NCBI GenBank assembly: GCA_035517775.1
Contig: DATIYF010000024.1
Span: 132,273 to 196,272 of the forward strand
From: DATIYF01 sp035517775
GTDB lineage: Bacteria; Acidobacteriota; Terriglobia; Terriglobales; Acidobacteriaceae
Length of the DNA stretch: 64,000 bases
Direction of reading: 5' to 3'
The notes beneath the pieces were generated by a model. It made no database searches. It was not told the DNA's origin and worked only from the letters and a program-made list of their open reading frames with translations. Both the position numbers and the translations under genes were made by a program. Positions 56,286 through 64,000 of the stretch are shown piece by piece; the stretch's first letter is position 1, and every line of letters begins with the position of its first letter.

Positions 56286-59200
56286 TCATCCCACCAAGGC
56301 GGGCTCTTTGAGCTCTTGGGCGAGAGTTTCGCCTTTCCCCCGGCGGCGGCGAAACTTCGACTGCAGCTTGTCGAGATAGACGTAATAAACCGGCGTGATG
56401 TAGAGGGTCACGATCTGCGAAAAGAGCAGGCCACCGACCACCGCCAGCCCCAGCCCGCGGCGCGAGTCCGCGCCGGCCCCGAAGCCGATGGCAATGGGCA
56501 GTGTGCCCATTAACGCGGCCATCGTGGTCATCATGATGGGGCGGAAGCGCACCAATGCGCCCTGATAAATGGATTCCTCCGGCGACTTGCCTTCGTTGCG
56601 CTCCGCTTCCAGCGCAAAGTCAATCATCATGATCGCGTTCTTCTTCACGATGCCGATCAGCATGATGATGCCTACGAAAGAGTAAAGGTTCAGCTCCTGG
56701 TGGAAGAGGATGAGCGTAAGCAGCGCTCCCACGCCGGCCGAGGGCAAGCCGGAAAGAATGGTCAGAGGATGAATGAAGCTCTCATACAGAATTCCCAGGA
56801 TGATGTAAATCACCAGCACCGCCGCCAGCAGAAGCAGACCCATGCCGGTGAAAGAATTCTGGAAGGCCTGCGCCGTGCCCTGGAACACGCCCTGAATATC
56901 GCCGGGCAAAACTGTGTTGGCTTCGTGCTCCACCAACTTGGTGGCGTCGCCCAGAGCCGTTCCCGGCTTGAGGTTGAAGCTGACGGTCACCGCCGGCAGC
57001 TGGCCCAGGTGGTTCACGGTCAGCGGACCCACTGAAGGCACCAGCCTGGCCACGGTACTCAACGGAATGAGCTTGCCCGTGGTCGAGCGCACGTACAGCA
57101 TGGAGAGCCGGTCGGGCCGGTTCTGGTACTCCGGCAACAACTCTACAATGACGTAATACTCATTGGTGGGAGAGTAGATGGTACTGATCTGCCGCGTTCC
57201 GTAGGCCGAGTACAACGCGTCGGAAATCTGGTTGGGCGTCAGGCCGAGCGCGTACGCCTTGTCGTGGTCCACCTGAACTGTGAGCTGCGGATTCTGCACC
57301 TGCAAGTCGCTGGTCACATCCTGCAGTTGGGGCAGGGCGCGCAGCGCGCTCTCCAGCTTGGGGGCGTTTTCGTACAGCTCGGTCGTATCCGGCGACTGCA
57401 GCGCATACTGATATTGCGACTTGGTCAGCGTCCCTCCGATGCGGATGGTCGGCGGAATCTGCATGAACACGTTCAGCCCGGGAATCTGCGAGACTTTGGG
57501 CCGCAGCTCCTGGATCACCTGCATCGCCGTCATGTGGTTGACGCGGTCTTTCTTATCTTTCAGCCGGAAGAACATCCGCCCCTGGTTAATGGGGCTGCCC
57601 AGGGACGACATGATGTTCATCACGTTGGGGTCATGCTGCAGCACCGAGGCCACCTGCTGCTGCAACGCCATCATGTCTTGAAAGGCGATGCCCTGCCGCG
57701 CCTCGGTGAAGGCAAACACCAGGCCCTGGTCTTCGTCGGGTATGAAGCCGGTCTTCGAAATCGTATAGAGATAAAACGTCAGCCCGATGATGATGAATGA
57801 CACCATCAGGGTGGCAAACTTGTGCCGCAGCACGACTCTCAGACTGCGGTCATAGCCGCGCAGCCAGGCCGCGAACGCGCGCTCGCTCAGGTTGAACAGC
57901 CGCCCGTGGCTGGCGGCTTCGTGGTGGCGCAGGAAGCGGCTGCACAGCATGGGGGTCAGGGTGAGCGAAACGAAGCCGGAAACCAGGATGGCCGCCCCGA
58001 TGGTCACCGCGAACTCGTGCAGCAGCCGCCCGATAATGCCGCCCATGAACAGCAGCGGAATAAAAACCGCGGCCAGCGACAGCGTCATGGAAAGAATGGT
58101 GAAGCCGATTTGTCCGGCGCCGTCCATGGCCGCCTGCATCGGCGTTTTGCCCATCTCCATGTGGCGGACGATATTTTCCAGCATCACAATGGCGTCATCC
58201 ACCACGAATCCCACCGAGAGCGTCAGCGCCATCAGAGACAGATTGTCCACGCTGTAGCCCAGCAGATACATCACCGAAAACGTTCCGATGATGGACATGG
58301 GCAGCGCCAGCGACGGAATAATCGTGGCCGAGAGGTTTCTCAAAAAGATGAAGATCACCATGATGACCAGGGCGATGGTCAGCAGCAAGGTGAACTTCAC
58401 GTCATCCACCGAGGAGCGGATGGAAACCGACCGGTCGTAGAGCGTATCCACCTGCACCGCCGCCGGAATGTGATCTTCGAGCCGGGGCAGCAGCTTCTTG
58501 ATGTTATCCACCACCGCGACCGTATTGGTCCCCGGCTGCTTCTGAATGGCCAGCACGATGGCGCGCACTCCGTTGAACCAGCTGGCCGTCTTGTCATTCT
58601 GCACGCTGTCAATCACCCGGCCAAGCTCATCCAGCCGCACTGGATTGCCGTTGCGGTAGGCCACGATCATCGGCCCGAACTGCTGCGCATTCATGCGCTG
58701 GCCGTTGGCGAGAATGGTGAAAGTGTTGTTCTGCCCGTACAAGGTGCCGGTGGGAAGGTTCGTGTTGCCGGATTCAAGCGCCGAATCCACTTCGTCAATT
58801 CCAATTTGCCGGGCCGCCAGCGCCGTGGGGTCAAGCTGTACCCGCGTGGCGTACTTCTGCGAGCCGTACACCTGCACTTGGGCCACGCCGTTGACCATCG
58901 AAATATTCTGCGCAATCGTGGTCTCGGCCGCCTCGTCCACGTCGGAAAGGCGCAGTGTGGGCGAGCTTAAAGCGAGGTAAAGAATAGGCGAATCAGCCGG
59001 GTTCACCTTCTGGAACGTGGGCGGCGTCGGCATCTCCGGCGGCAGCTGTCCTCCGGCGGCTGTAATGGCTGATTGCACATCCAGTGCCGCCCCGTCCAGG
59101 CTGCGGCTCAGGTTGAATTGAATGGTGATGTTGGTTGACCCCAGCGAATTGCTCGAGGTCATCGAATCAATGCCGGCGATGGTTGAGAACTGCTTCTCCA

Positions 59201-59399
59201 GCGGCGTTGCCACCGAAGAGGCCATCGTCTCCGGGCTGGCCCCGGGCAGGGAAGCGCTGACCAGAATCGTGGGGAAATCCACGTTGGGCAGGTCGCTCAC
59301 CGGCAGCAGCTGGTAGGCGAACATGCCAAAAATAAGGATGGCGGCCATGACCAGCGTGGTCATGATGGGACGCTTAATGAAGAGCTCGGAAACGCTCAC
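56286..59399 (-). CDS. RND multidrug/efflux transporter permease (inner membrane pump)
   Basis: 1037 residues, typical for AcrB/MdtBC types. It begins SVSELFIKRPIMTTLVMAAILIFG and has the docking/pore text FPTILVSASLPGASPETMASSVATPLE, the proton-relay region SVGFVVDDAIVMLENIVRHMEMG (Asp-Asp in helix 4) and GIVKKNAIMMIDFA. Twelve membrane helices in two halves. It exports drugs, lipids or metabolites from the periplasm with an adaptor and an outer-membrane channel. GTG start, GTGA overlap with the adaptor gene. It ends 11 bp from tRNA-Val. Confidence 0.94.
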   Translation of the reverse strand: MSVSELFIKRPIMTTLVMAAILIFGMFAYQLLPVSDLPNVDFPTILVSASLPGASPETMASSVATPLEKQFSTIAGIDSMTSSNSLGSTNITIQFNLSRSLDGAALDVQSAITAAGGQLPPEMPTPPTFQKVNPADSPILYLALSSPTLRLSDVDEAAETTIAQNISMVNGVAQVQVYGSQKYATRVQLDPTALAARQIGIDEVDSALESGNTNLPTGTLYGQNNTFTILANGQRMNAQQFGPMIVAYRNGNPVRLDELGRVIDSVQNDKTASWFNGVRAIVLAIQKQPGTNTVAVVDNIKKLLPRLEDHIPAAVQVDTLYDRSVSIRSSVDDVKFTLLLTIALVIMVIFIFLRNLSATIIPSLALPMSIIGTFSVMYLLGYSVDNLSLMALTLSVGFVVDDAIVMLENIVRHMEMGKTPMQAAMDGAGQIGFTILSMTLSLAAVFIPLLFMGGIIGRLLHEFAVTIGAAILVSGFVSLTLTPMLCSRFLRHHEAASHGRLFNLSERAFAAWLRGYDRSLRVVLRHKFATLMVSFIIIGLTFYLYTISKTGFIPDEDQGLVFAFTEARQGIAFQDMMALQQQVASVLQHDPNVMNIMSSLGSPINQGRMFFRLKDKKDRVNHMTAMQVIQELRPKVSQIPGLNVFMQIPPTIRIGGTLTKSQYQYALQSPDTTELYENAPKLESALRALPQLQDVTSDLQVQNPQLTVQVDHDKAYALGLTPNQISDALYSAYGTRQISTIYSPTNEYYVIVELLPEYQNRPDRLSMLYVRSTTGKLIPLSTVARLVPSVGPLTVNHLGQLPAVTVSFNLKPGTALGDATKLVEHEANTVLPGDIQGVFQGTAQAFQNSFTGMGLLLLAAVLVIYIILGILYESFIHPLTILSGLPSAGVGALLTLILFHQELNLYSFVGIIMLIGIVKKNAIMMIDFALEAERNEGKSPEESIYQGALVRFRPIMMTTMAALMGTLPIAIGFGAGADSRRGLGLAVVGGLLFSQIVTLYITPVYYVYLDKLQSKFRRRRGKGETLAQELKEPALVG

Positions 59400-60574
59400 A
59401 AGCCGCCTCCGCTCGAAGTCGGGGCTCCGGCCTCATCCTGCGAGCCCGAAATCGTGCTCTGCACCAGCACCTTTCCTTTAGGCGCCACCCGCAAATGCCC
59501 ATTGACTACCACCCGCTCGCCTGCCTTCAATCCGCTCGAAACCAGGGTCAGGTCGTGGTACGTGCCGGAGGTTTCCACCGGGCGCGACTCCGCGATATCC
59601 TTTGGCGTTACCACGTAAACATACTGCCCCTGCTGGCCAGTCTGGATCGCTTTGGTCTGCACCACGATCGCGTTCTTCTGCACCGAAAGTTGCAGCACCG
59701 CATCCACGAACTCACCCGGCCACAAGCGCCGGTCGCGGTTGGCGAAGGCGCCCTTCAGCTTCACCATGCCCGTAGTCATATCCACGCCGTTATCAATAAA
59801 AGAAAGGTTGCCTTGCGCCGCATGGGCGGAGTCGCCCTTCGGGTACGCGAGCACCGTCAGCTTGCGGGCAGGAAAGTATTGCCGGATCTCGCTCAGCGCC
59901 GTCTCCGGCACCGAGAAAGTCACGTAAATCGGGCTGACCTGGTTGAGTTGAACCAGGTAGGGCGTGTCGTTGGCCTTTACCAGGTTGCCCAGGTTGATCA
60001 TCAACGCGCCCGTGCGCGCGTCAATCGGCGCCGTGATGTCGGTGTATTGCAGTTGCACCCGCGCCGCTTCGACCGCGGCTTTGTCGGCTTCCACCGCAGA
60101 GGCGTCGGCCTTGGCCTGGGTCCGTAGTTGGTCCGCCTGCTCGTGCGAAACAATGCCTTCCTTTTCCAGATTGTTGTAGCGCTCGGCCTGCTGGCGCGAG
60201 TTTTCCGCCTGCGCCTGATCGTGCTTCAATTGGCCGACGGCTCGATCCAGGTCGGCCTGAAAGGGACGCTTATCCAGTTGAAACAGCAGCTGGCCCTGGC
60301 GGACGTCCTGCCCTTCTTTGAAAAAAATCTTCTCGATCTGCCCATTCACCTGCGAGCGGATCTGCACCGTCTGGTAGGCTTCGACATTGCCGATGGCATT
60401 GATCTGGATGGGAATATCGCGCTGCTGCACCACCGCAACCACCACCGGCGCCGGCGGCCGCTCCGCGGCAGAGACTCCCTGACTCTTGCCGCTGTCGCAG
60501 GCAAGTGAAAACACCAGCCCACACAGGAGAATGGGCGCGAAAATCCAGGGCGAACGGAATGGGAAGCTCTTCAT
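59396..60574 (-). CDS. RND efflux periplasmic adaptor (membrane fusion protein)
   Basis: 392 residues from the ATG giving MKSFPFRSPW, with AAGG upstream; a longer reading adds 24 unlikely residues. A lipoprotein-type signal with FSLAC (lipobox Cys) anchors it. Lipoyl-like and hairpin domains: NVEAYQTVQIRSQVNGQIEKIFFKEGQDV and YTDITAPIDARTGALMINLGNLV. It links the pump to an outer-membrane factor; no TolC-like gene is adjacent. Overlaps the permease by 4 bp. Confidence 0.92.
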   Translation of the reverse strand: MKSFPFRSPWIFAPILLCGLVFSLACDSGKSQGVSAAERPPAPVVVAVVQQRDIPIQINAIGNVEAYQTVQIRSQVNGQIEKIFFKEGQDVRQGQLLFQLDKRPFQADLDRAVGQLKHDQAQAENSRQQAERYNNLEKEGIVSHEQADQLRTQAKADASAVEADKAAVEAARVQLQYTDITAPIDARTGALMINLGNLVKANDTPYLVQLNQVSPIYVTFSVPETALSEIRQYFPARKLTVLAYPKGDSAHAAQGNLSFIDNGVDMTTGMVKLKGAFANRDRRLWPGEFVDAVLQLSVQKNAIVVQTKAIQTGQQGQYVYVVTPKDIAESRPVETSGTYHDLTLVSSGLKAGERVVVNGHLRVAPKGKVLVQSTISGSQDEAGAPTSSGGGL

Positions 60575-61232
60575 AACCTTGGCACTTGGCAGGAAACCGG
60601 GTGGGATGCTTCGCGCAGGCGGCGGCATCCGCACCCGGTGATGCACTGCAAATTATAGTCGCAGCGAAACTTAGCACGCAACGGCTCATAAAGAGGCGCT
60701 GGCAACCCCTGGCTCGCCAAAACACTCATGAGCAAAGCCCGGCCGCGAGAGACTCTGCAGAGGAAATCCTCCAACCCCGGAGACAGCAAGAGGAAGCGCG
60801 CCGCTGACGACCCATTCATGCCGCCTTTTCCGCACTCACAATCCCTGCTTCTTCCCAGCCCACGGTGCCCTCCGTGGTTTACTCCTGTTGGCCCGGAAGT
60901 CAGCATGGTTTCAGAAGTAATTCTTTCCGCCGCCGCCGATCCTCTCTTCGCTCCCGCTGAAGGGCAGACACTCCGGTCCGCCCTGTTGGCAGTGGCTTTG
61001 CCGGCCCGAGACCCTCAATGGAATTCGACGCAGCCCCGGGGCGGCGGTTATCAGCCAAGCCGAACTCCGCAACTGTCGCCGAAATCGGCTCAGCGTGCCC
61101 CGCTGCGGCAGAGAAGCCCGCTACAGCCCCCTCCGCGTCATCCGTTTTTGCTGTGTTAAGATTGATTTCGCCGGAGCACATCGAATCTGCGCAGCTCAAA
61201 CTCACGCGGCGCAGACGGCGCTCCCAATCCAA
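60575..61232. other. Gene-free region upstream of the RND operon and tRNA-Asp
   Basis: About 658 bases. It must hold the RND operon promoter and that of tRNA-Asp, but no clear -35/-10 pair is visible. A remnant of a dispersed 'CCACGGTGCCCTCCGTGGT' type repeat lies around 60860-60880. ORFs reading antisense through the tRNA are artefacts. Confidence 0.5.
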
Positions 61233-61309
61233 GGGGACGTAGTTCAGTTGGTTAGAACGCTGCCCTGTCACGGCAGAGGTCGCGGGTTCGAGCCCCGTCG
61301 TCCCCGCCA
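61233..61309 (+). tRNA. tRNA-Asp (GTC), integration target
   Basis: 77 bases with CCA encoded. Acceptor GGGGACG/CGTCCCC, D arm GTTC...GAAC, anticodon loop CTGTCAC giving GTC, T arm GCGGG-TTCGAGC-CCCGT. The integrase gene's 3' end is 79 bp downstream, so its 3' half is the likely attachment site of the element to the right. Confidence 0.97.
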
Positions 61310-61371
61310 TCATTCTAAAGAGCTTAGAGTGATGGGTGACCCCAAAAAGACAGAGGTCTTGGGTTTGATAT

Positions 61372-61388
61372 GGGTGCAATAAGCACCC
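61372..61388. terminator. GGGTGC/GCACCC hairpin at the integrase stop
   Basis: GGGTGC-N5-GCACCC overlaps the first base of the stop codon complement at 61388. On the minus strand it reads GGGTGCTTATTGCACCC and lacks a clear T-run, so termination is possible but not certain. A nearly identical hairpin is at 63106-63121 on the other side of the int-xis pair. Confidence 0.4.
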
Positions 61389-62578
61389 TACCCTACCTTT
61401 TCCGGGTGTATTGCATCCTGCTTTTCACCCAGATTCGGCACCATCATCCTTACAACCTTGCTTTGTGCGGCCCGCTTGTTTGAGGTCGTCGCCTGCGTGT
61501 AGACCTCCAGCGTGATCCTGCTGTTGGCGTGCCGCAAAAGCTCCTGGACCGTCTTCACATCTTCTCCGTTCGCCTTCAGTAGCGTGCCGAAGGTATGGCG
61601 GAAGGTGTGCCAGCCGATTCGTTTGTGAATGCCGTTCGCTTTCGCAACGGGCCGGATATGCCGCTTCATCAGGTTGTCTGGCCAATACGGTTGCTTACCC
61701 CGCATGGCCTCGCTGGCAAAGACATAATCGTCAATCAGTGGATAGGCACTCTGGCGACGCCAGCGAAGCAAATCGTCCGCCATATAGCTATCGAGCGGAA
61801 CCGGCTTGGCTGATGCCTCCGTCTTGCACTCGCCCACCACTTGATGCCAGATGGAACGGGTCACGTTGAGTTCGAGATTGTCGAAGTCTACATCCCGCCA
61901 CCGCAGGGCCAGGAGTTCGCTGACGCGAAGCCCGGTTCCAGCGTCGAGCAAGATAAGGGTCCGTTCCTGAACACCAAGCTTGCTGAGCAGGAGTTGAATT
62001 TCGGCAAGTTCGAGAACGTCAGGGATGCGCTCTCGTTTCGCGCTCTGCCGAACGAGCTTGATCGGATTCTTGTCCGACCATTCGTATCGCATCGCGTGTG
62101 TGAAAAGCGCGCTCATGAGGTTCCGTATCTTGGCTCGTGTGCCCTTTGCCCGCTTGATCCCGTCCAGCCACTCTTCGACTGCTACGGGCTTCACCTGGTC
62201 GAGCGTGTGATCTCCCCAGCGAGGAAGAATCCAGTTCTCCAGATTGCATTCATAGGCAGATCTCGTCGAGAACGCTTTTCTCCCGTTACGCTCACCGGCC
62301 AGTTCCTTCAACCTGTAATGCGCAACGAGCATTGCAATCGTGCTCGGTCCGGCTCCTGCCTGCGGGGTTTCTTGATTGGCGTCGATGCGCAACGCTTGAG
62401 CTGCCTTGAGGGCTGATGTCTCATTCGCGAGAGTATCTACTGTGCCGACGATTGCCTTACGATACCTGCTTTTGCCGTCGGTTCCAGCTTCATACCATCG
62501 AAAAACCCAAACATCAGGCCCGCTCCGCCGCTTTTCGCGTTGCACGCTTCCTTGTTGATACCGTGTTCGCCTTGACAT
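61388..62578 (-). CDS. Site-specific tyrosine integrase
   Basis: 396 residues from the ATG at 62578 (AGGAG upstream). N-terminal AP2-like/arm-binding region (RRTRYQQGSVQREKRRSG), a SAM-like core-binding domain (NLENWILPRWGDHTLDQVKPVAVEEW) and the catalytic domain with Arg in TGLRVSELLALRW, HTFRHTFGTLL, and Tyr in EVYTQ. It integrates and excises the element at tRNA-Asp. It points toward the tRNA, a common arrangement. Confidence 0.92.
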   Translation of the reverse strand: MSRRTRYQQGSVQREKRRSGPDVWVFRWYEAGTDGKSRYRKAIVGTVDTLANETSALKAAQALRIDANQETPQAGAGPSTIAMLVAHYRLKELAGERNGRKAFSTRSAYECNLENWILPRWGDHTLDQVKPVAVEEWLDGIKRAKGTRAKIRNLMSALFTHAMRYEWSDKNPIKLVRQSAKRERIPDVLELAEIQLLLSKLGVQERTLILLDAGTGLRVSELLALRWRDVDFDNLELNVTRSIWHQVVGECKTEASAKPVPLDSYMADDLLRWRRQSAYPLIDDYVFASEAMRGKQPYWPDNLMKRHIRPVAKANGIHKRIGWHTFRHTFGTLLKANGEDVKTVQELLRHANSRITLEVYTQATTSNKRAAQSKVVRMMVPNLGEKQDAIHPEKVG

Positions 62579-62663
62579 GACTTTCTCCTGTCTCAGGCGC
62601 ACCGGATGGCTAATACAAGGCTAACGCTGCGCCGGGCAGAGGTCGAGAACTTTATCGTGTGGA

Positions 62664-62912
62664 TTAACCAGCCAACTGACGCTGAATCCACTCCTCGATT
62701 ACCGAAGCGCGAAAGCGCCATAGCTTTCCGACGTGAACGCCCCGCACCACACCTTTGCGGGCGAGTTTTTGCAGCGTTTTCGGATGGCAATTCATGATTG
62801 ACGCCGCCTCATCGCTGTCCAATAACCGCTCGGGCATCAACGTATTCGCAGAGGCCGGGGGCTTCTTTGGTGCCGTGGTCTGATGATCGTCGTGTGCAAA
62901 TTCAGAAGGCAT
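62664..62912 (-). CDS. Excisionase-like helix-turn-helix protein
   Basis: 82 residues. ERLLDSDEAASIMNCHPKTLQKLARKGVVRGVHVGKLWRF is a winged-helix MerR/AlpA-like fold of the HTH_17 group. GAGG precedes the ATG. It lies just upstream of the integrase on the same strand (85 bp gap), the classic xis-int order, so it likely is the directionality factor or a regulator of the integrase. Confidence 0.78.
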   Translation of the reverse strand: MPSEFAHDDHQTTAPKKPPASANTLMPERLLDSDEAASIMNCHPKTLQKLARKGVVRGVHVGKLWRFRASVIEEWIQRQLAG

Positions 62913-63225
62913 TTGAACCTCACATCATTGAAGGATTGTGCAGCTCAGAACGCTTCCACTACGGTCGTTCCTCAGTGATGAACGTTCGTGATCCAAGACT
63001 GCTCGGGGATTCCTTCGTAGTCCAATACTTCCTACCAATACTGCCCAAAGTTTCACTTATAGAGCGCAGCAGACGAGGCACCAAAAGGTGCCTAGTTACT
63101 TTTCAGGGTGCTTATGCACCCACGAGTTCCTAATTGACTCACGTGGTACGCGGGAGAACGATTAGTTATCCACAGCCCCCCATGTGGACTGTGGATCGAT
63201 GTCCTGCCAAACGGAGTACCAGGCC
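62913..63225. other. Intergenic control region with two hairpins and a DnaA-box match
   Basis: About 313 bases between the divergent excisionase and LysR genes. Hairpins: AGGCACC-AAAA-GGTGCCT (63076-63093) and GGGTGC-TTAT-GCACCC (63106-63121). TTATCCACA (63166-63174) matches the DnaA-box consensus, and TGTGGATCG (63191 region) is a near match on the other strand. No other gene seen. Confidence 0.5.
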
Positions 63226-64000
63226 ATGTCAGATTCCGTGGAGTTTCGTCATCTTGAATATCTGCTTGCCATCTACGAAGGGAAGAACTTCACGAAGGCG
63301 GCGCAGCGGGTATACCGCTCACAACCCGCAGTGAGTCAGCAGGTGCGGGCTCTCGAAGAAGACATCGAGTTTCCAATATTTGTTCGCGGTGGACGAAATG
63401 GTGTCTCCCCTACCGCTCCTGGCGAACTGATTCTCAACTGGGCGCGCAAGGTGTTAGGGGAGCGTCGCGAAATCTTCGCGATAGCGCGAGCCATATACAA
63501 ACGCCAAGTGCCCACCCTACGGCTCGGGTTCTCTCCCTTCGTGAACCCTCTTCTCTTGCAGGCTCTTCGCATAACCTATGAACAACTTTTCCCCTCCTGC
63601 GAGATCCAAGTATCCAGCGGAGACACTGCGCATACATTGCAACGGCTAGAGCACAACGGACTCGACTGTGCTGTTTTGCCACTCCCCGTTAACCGTGACC
63701 TCTGGGTGGTCCTGCAAGTAGCCCAATCGCCACTAGTCGTTTGTATGCGGACTGATGATCCGCTTGCTTCAAAGACGCAGATCGATTTGCAAGAAGCCGC
63801 ACCTCGAATCACGATTTTCCGCGATCCAGAATTGCATCCAGCCGCTCACCTCCGCTTGTCGGAGATGTTTGCCGAGGTCGGGATTCCATTGCATGTCGCG
63901 AACGTGGCGGCTACGCCGTCCGACATGCAATGGATGGTGAAAGAGCGTTATGGGCTTGCTCTCATTGACCAGCTTTCTGTCTTGCAATCGGGCCTCGTGA
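63226..64000 (+). CDS. LysR-family transcriptional regulator, partial (3' end beyond window)
   Basis: 258 residues visible, no stop. The N-terminal winged HTH EFRHLEYLLAIYEGKNFTKAAQRVYRSQPAVSQQVRALEEDI is diagnostic. The effector domain has RLGFSPFVNPLLLQALRITYEQLFP and VVCMRTDDPLAS. ATG at 63226 with CGGAG upstream; an in-frame ATG at 63199 would add nine residues. It lies inside the tRNA-Asp element and has a codon use less GC-rich than the chromosome to the left, consistent with transfer. Confidence 0.9.
   Translation, partial: MSDSVEFRHLEYLLAIYEGKNFTKAAQRVYRSQPAVSQQVRALEEDIEFPIFVRGGRNGVSPTAPGELILNWARKVLGERREIFAIARAIYKRQVPTLRLGFSPFVNPLLLQALRITYEQLFPSCEIQVSSGDTAHTLQRLEHNGLDCAVLPLPVNRDLWVVLQVAQSPLVVCMRTDDPLASKTQIDLQEAAPRITIFRDPELHPAAHLRLSEMFAEVGIPLHVANVAATPSDMQWMVKERYGLALIDQLSVLQSGLV

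Larger units (their letters stand above)
61310..64000. mobile_element. Left end of a tRNA-Asp-integrated element (continues beyond window)
   Basis: An integrase and an excisionase-like gene directly follow tRNA-Asp. Codon use and base composition are visibly less GC-rich than in the genes before the tRNA. No second copy of the tRNA 3' end was found up to 64000, so the other end is outside. The element type (prophage, ICE or simple island) cannot be told from what is visible. Confidence 0.65.

Noticed and set aside
56049..56513. 154-residue plus-strand ORF with GRLAQLVRARALQARGRRFEPC
   Set aside because: It is a translation of the tRNA-Val gene and antisense of the RND pump, not a protein gene.
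57822..58970. 382-residue plus-strand ORF rich in His/Gln/Arg
   Set aside because: Antisense to the RND pump with shadow composition and no domain.
60900..61379. 159-residue minus-strand ORF containing GTTGLEPATSAVTGQRSNQLNY
   Set aside because: This is the antisense reading of tRNA-Asp, a frequent annotation artefact; the rest has no family likeness.

Overview
The window is a GC-rich, densely coded bacterial chromosome segment, most likely from an Acidobacteriota genome of the Terriglobia type. This placement is an inference. It rests on the DUF7948-plus-SBBP repeat protein at the left edge, a PilZ protein of the kind common in that phylum, a TMTC-like TPR membrane protein, and scattered short palindromes of the 'GAGGCGGGGC-TTC-GCCCCGCCTC' and 'GAGACGTTGC-AA-GCAACGTCTC' kind between genes. 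No rRNA gene or CRISPR array is visible. Two tRNA genes are present.

Left part (1-17.4 kb): a truncated SBBP protein and an MFS carrier diverge around a perfect palindrome. They are followed by a long plus-strand lipid-type cluster (3.0-13.8 kb): a degenerate HAD domain fused to a fatty acyl-CoA reductase, an SDR, a polysaccharide pyruvyltransferase, a small ABM-fold protein, two adenylate-forming ligases, a crotonase, a free acyl carrier protein and a diacylglycerol-kinase-like lipid kinase. A thioredoxin-fold/VKOR disulfide pair ends the run. Facing it is an ABC-2 exporter operon (ATPase, permease, TPR protein).

Pilin region (17.5-21.9 kb): three prepilin genes. Two are near-identical tandem copies with identical terminators. 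A TMTC-like glycosyltransferase candidate sits between pilin 1 and the tandem pair. Each pilin has a GG-N10-GC sigma-54 type promoter, and about 130-165 bp upstream of each lie phased TGACA/TGTCA half-sites. This conserved architecture, readable directly from the bases, is the most striking regulatory signal in the window.

Middle part (21.9-48 kb): Rieske oxygenase, SpoIIE phosphatase, SPL-like radical SAM protein, acyltransferase-like membrane protein, tandem xerC-xerD, DUF72, a stand-alone LigD polymerase domain, an active/inactive M16 peptidase pair, a GIDE-domain protein, a degenerate HD-GYP membrane protein, an adenylation-ACP-acyltransferase fusion, secA, a stand-alone RsbRD-type domain, NAD-type isocitrate dehydrogenase, nrdR, a flippase-like membrane protein, a lytic transglycosylase and a Cof-type HAD.

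Right part (48-64 kb): TPR membrane protein, threonine synthase, AlaX-like editing protein, LytS-like sensor kinase, bshA (bacillithiol), PilZ, YdjC-type deacetylase, tRNA-Val, an RND efflux adaptor/pump operon, and tRNA-Asp. Immediately 3' of tRNA-Asp lie a tyrosine integrase and an excisionase-like HTH gene, the start of an integrated element. A LysR-type gene runs off the right edge.
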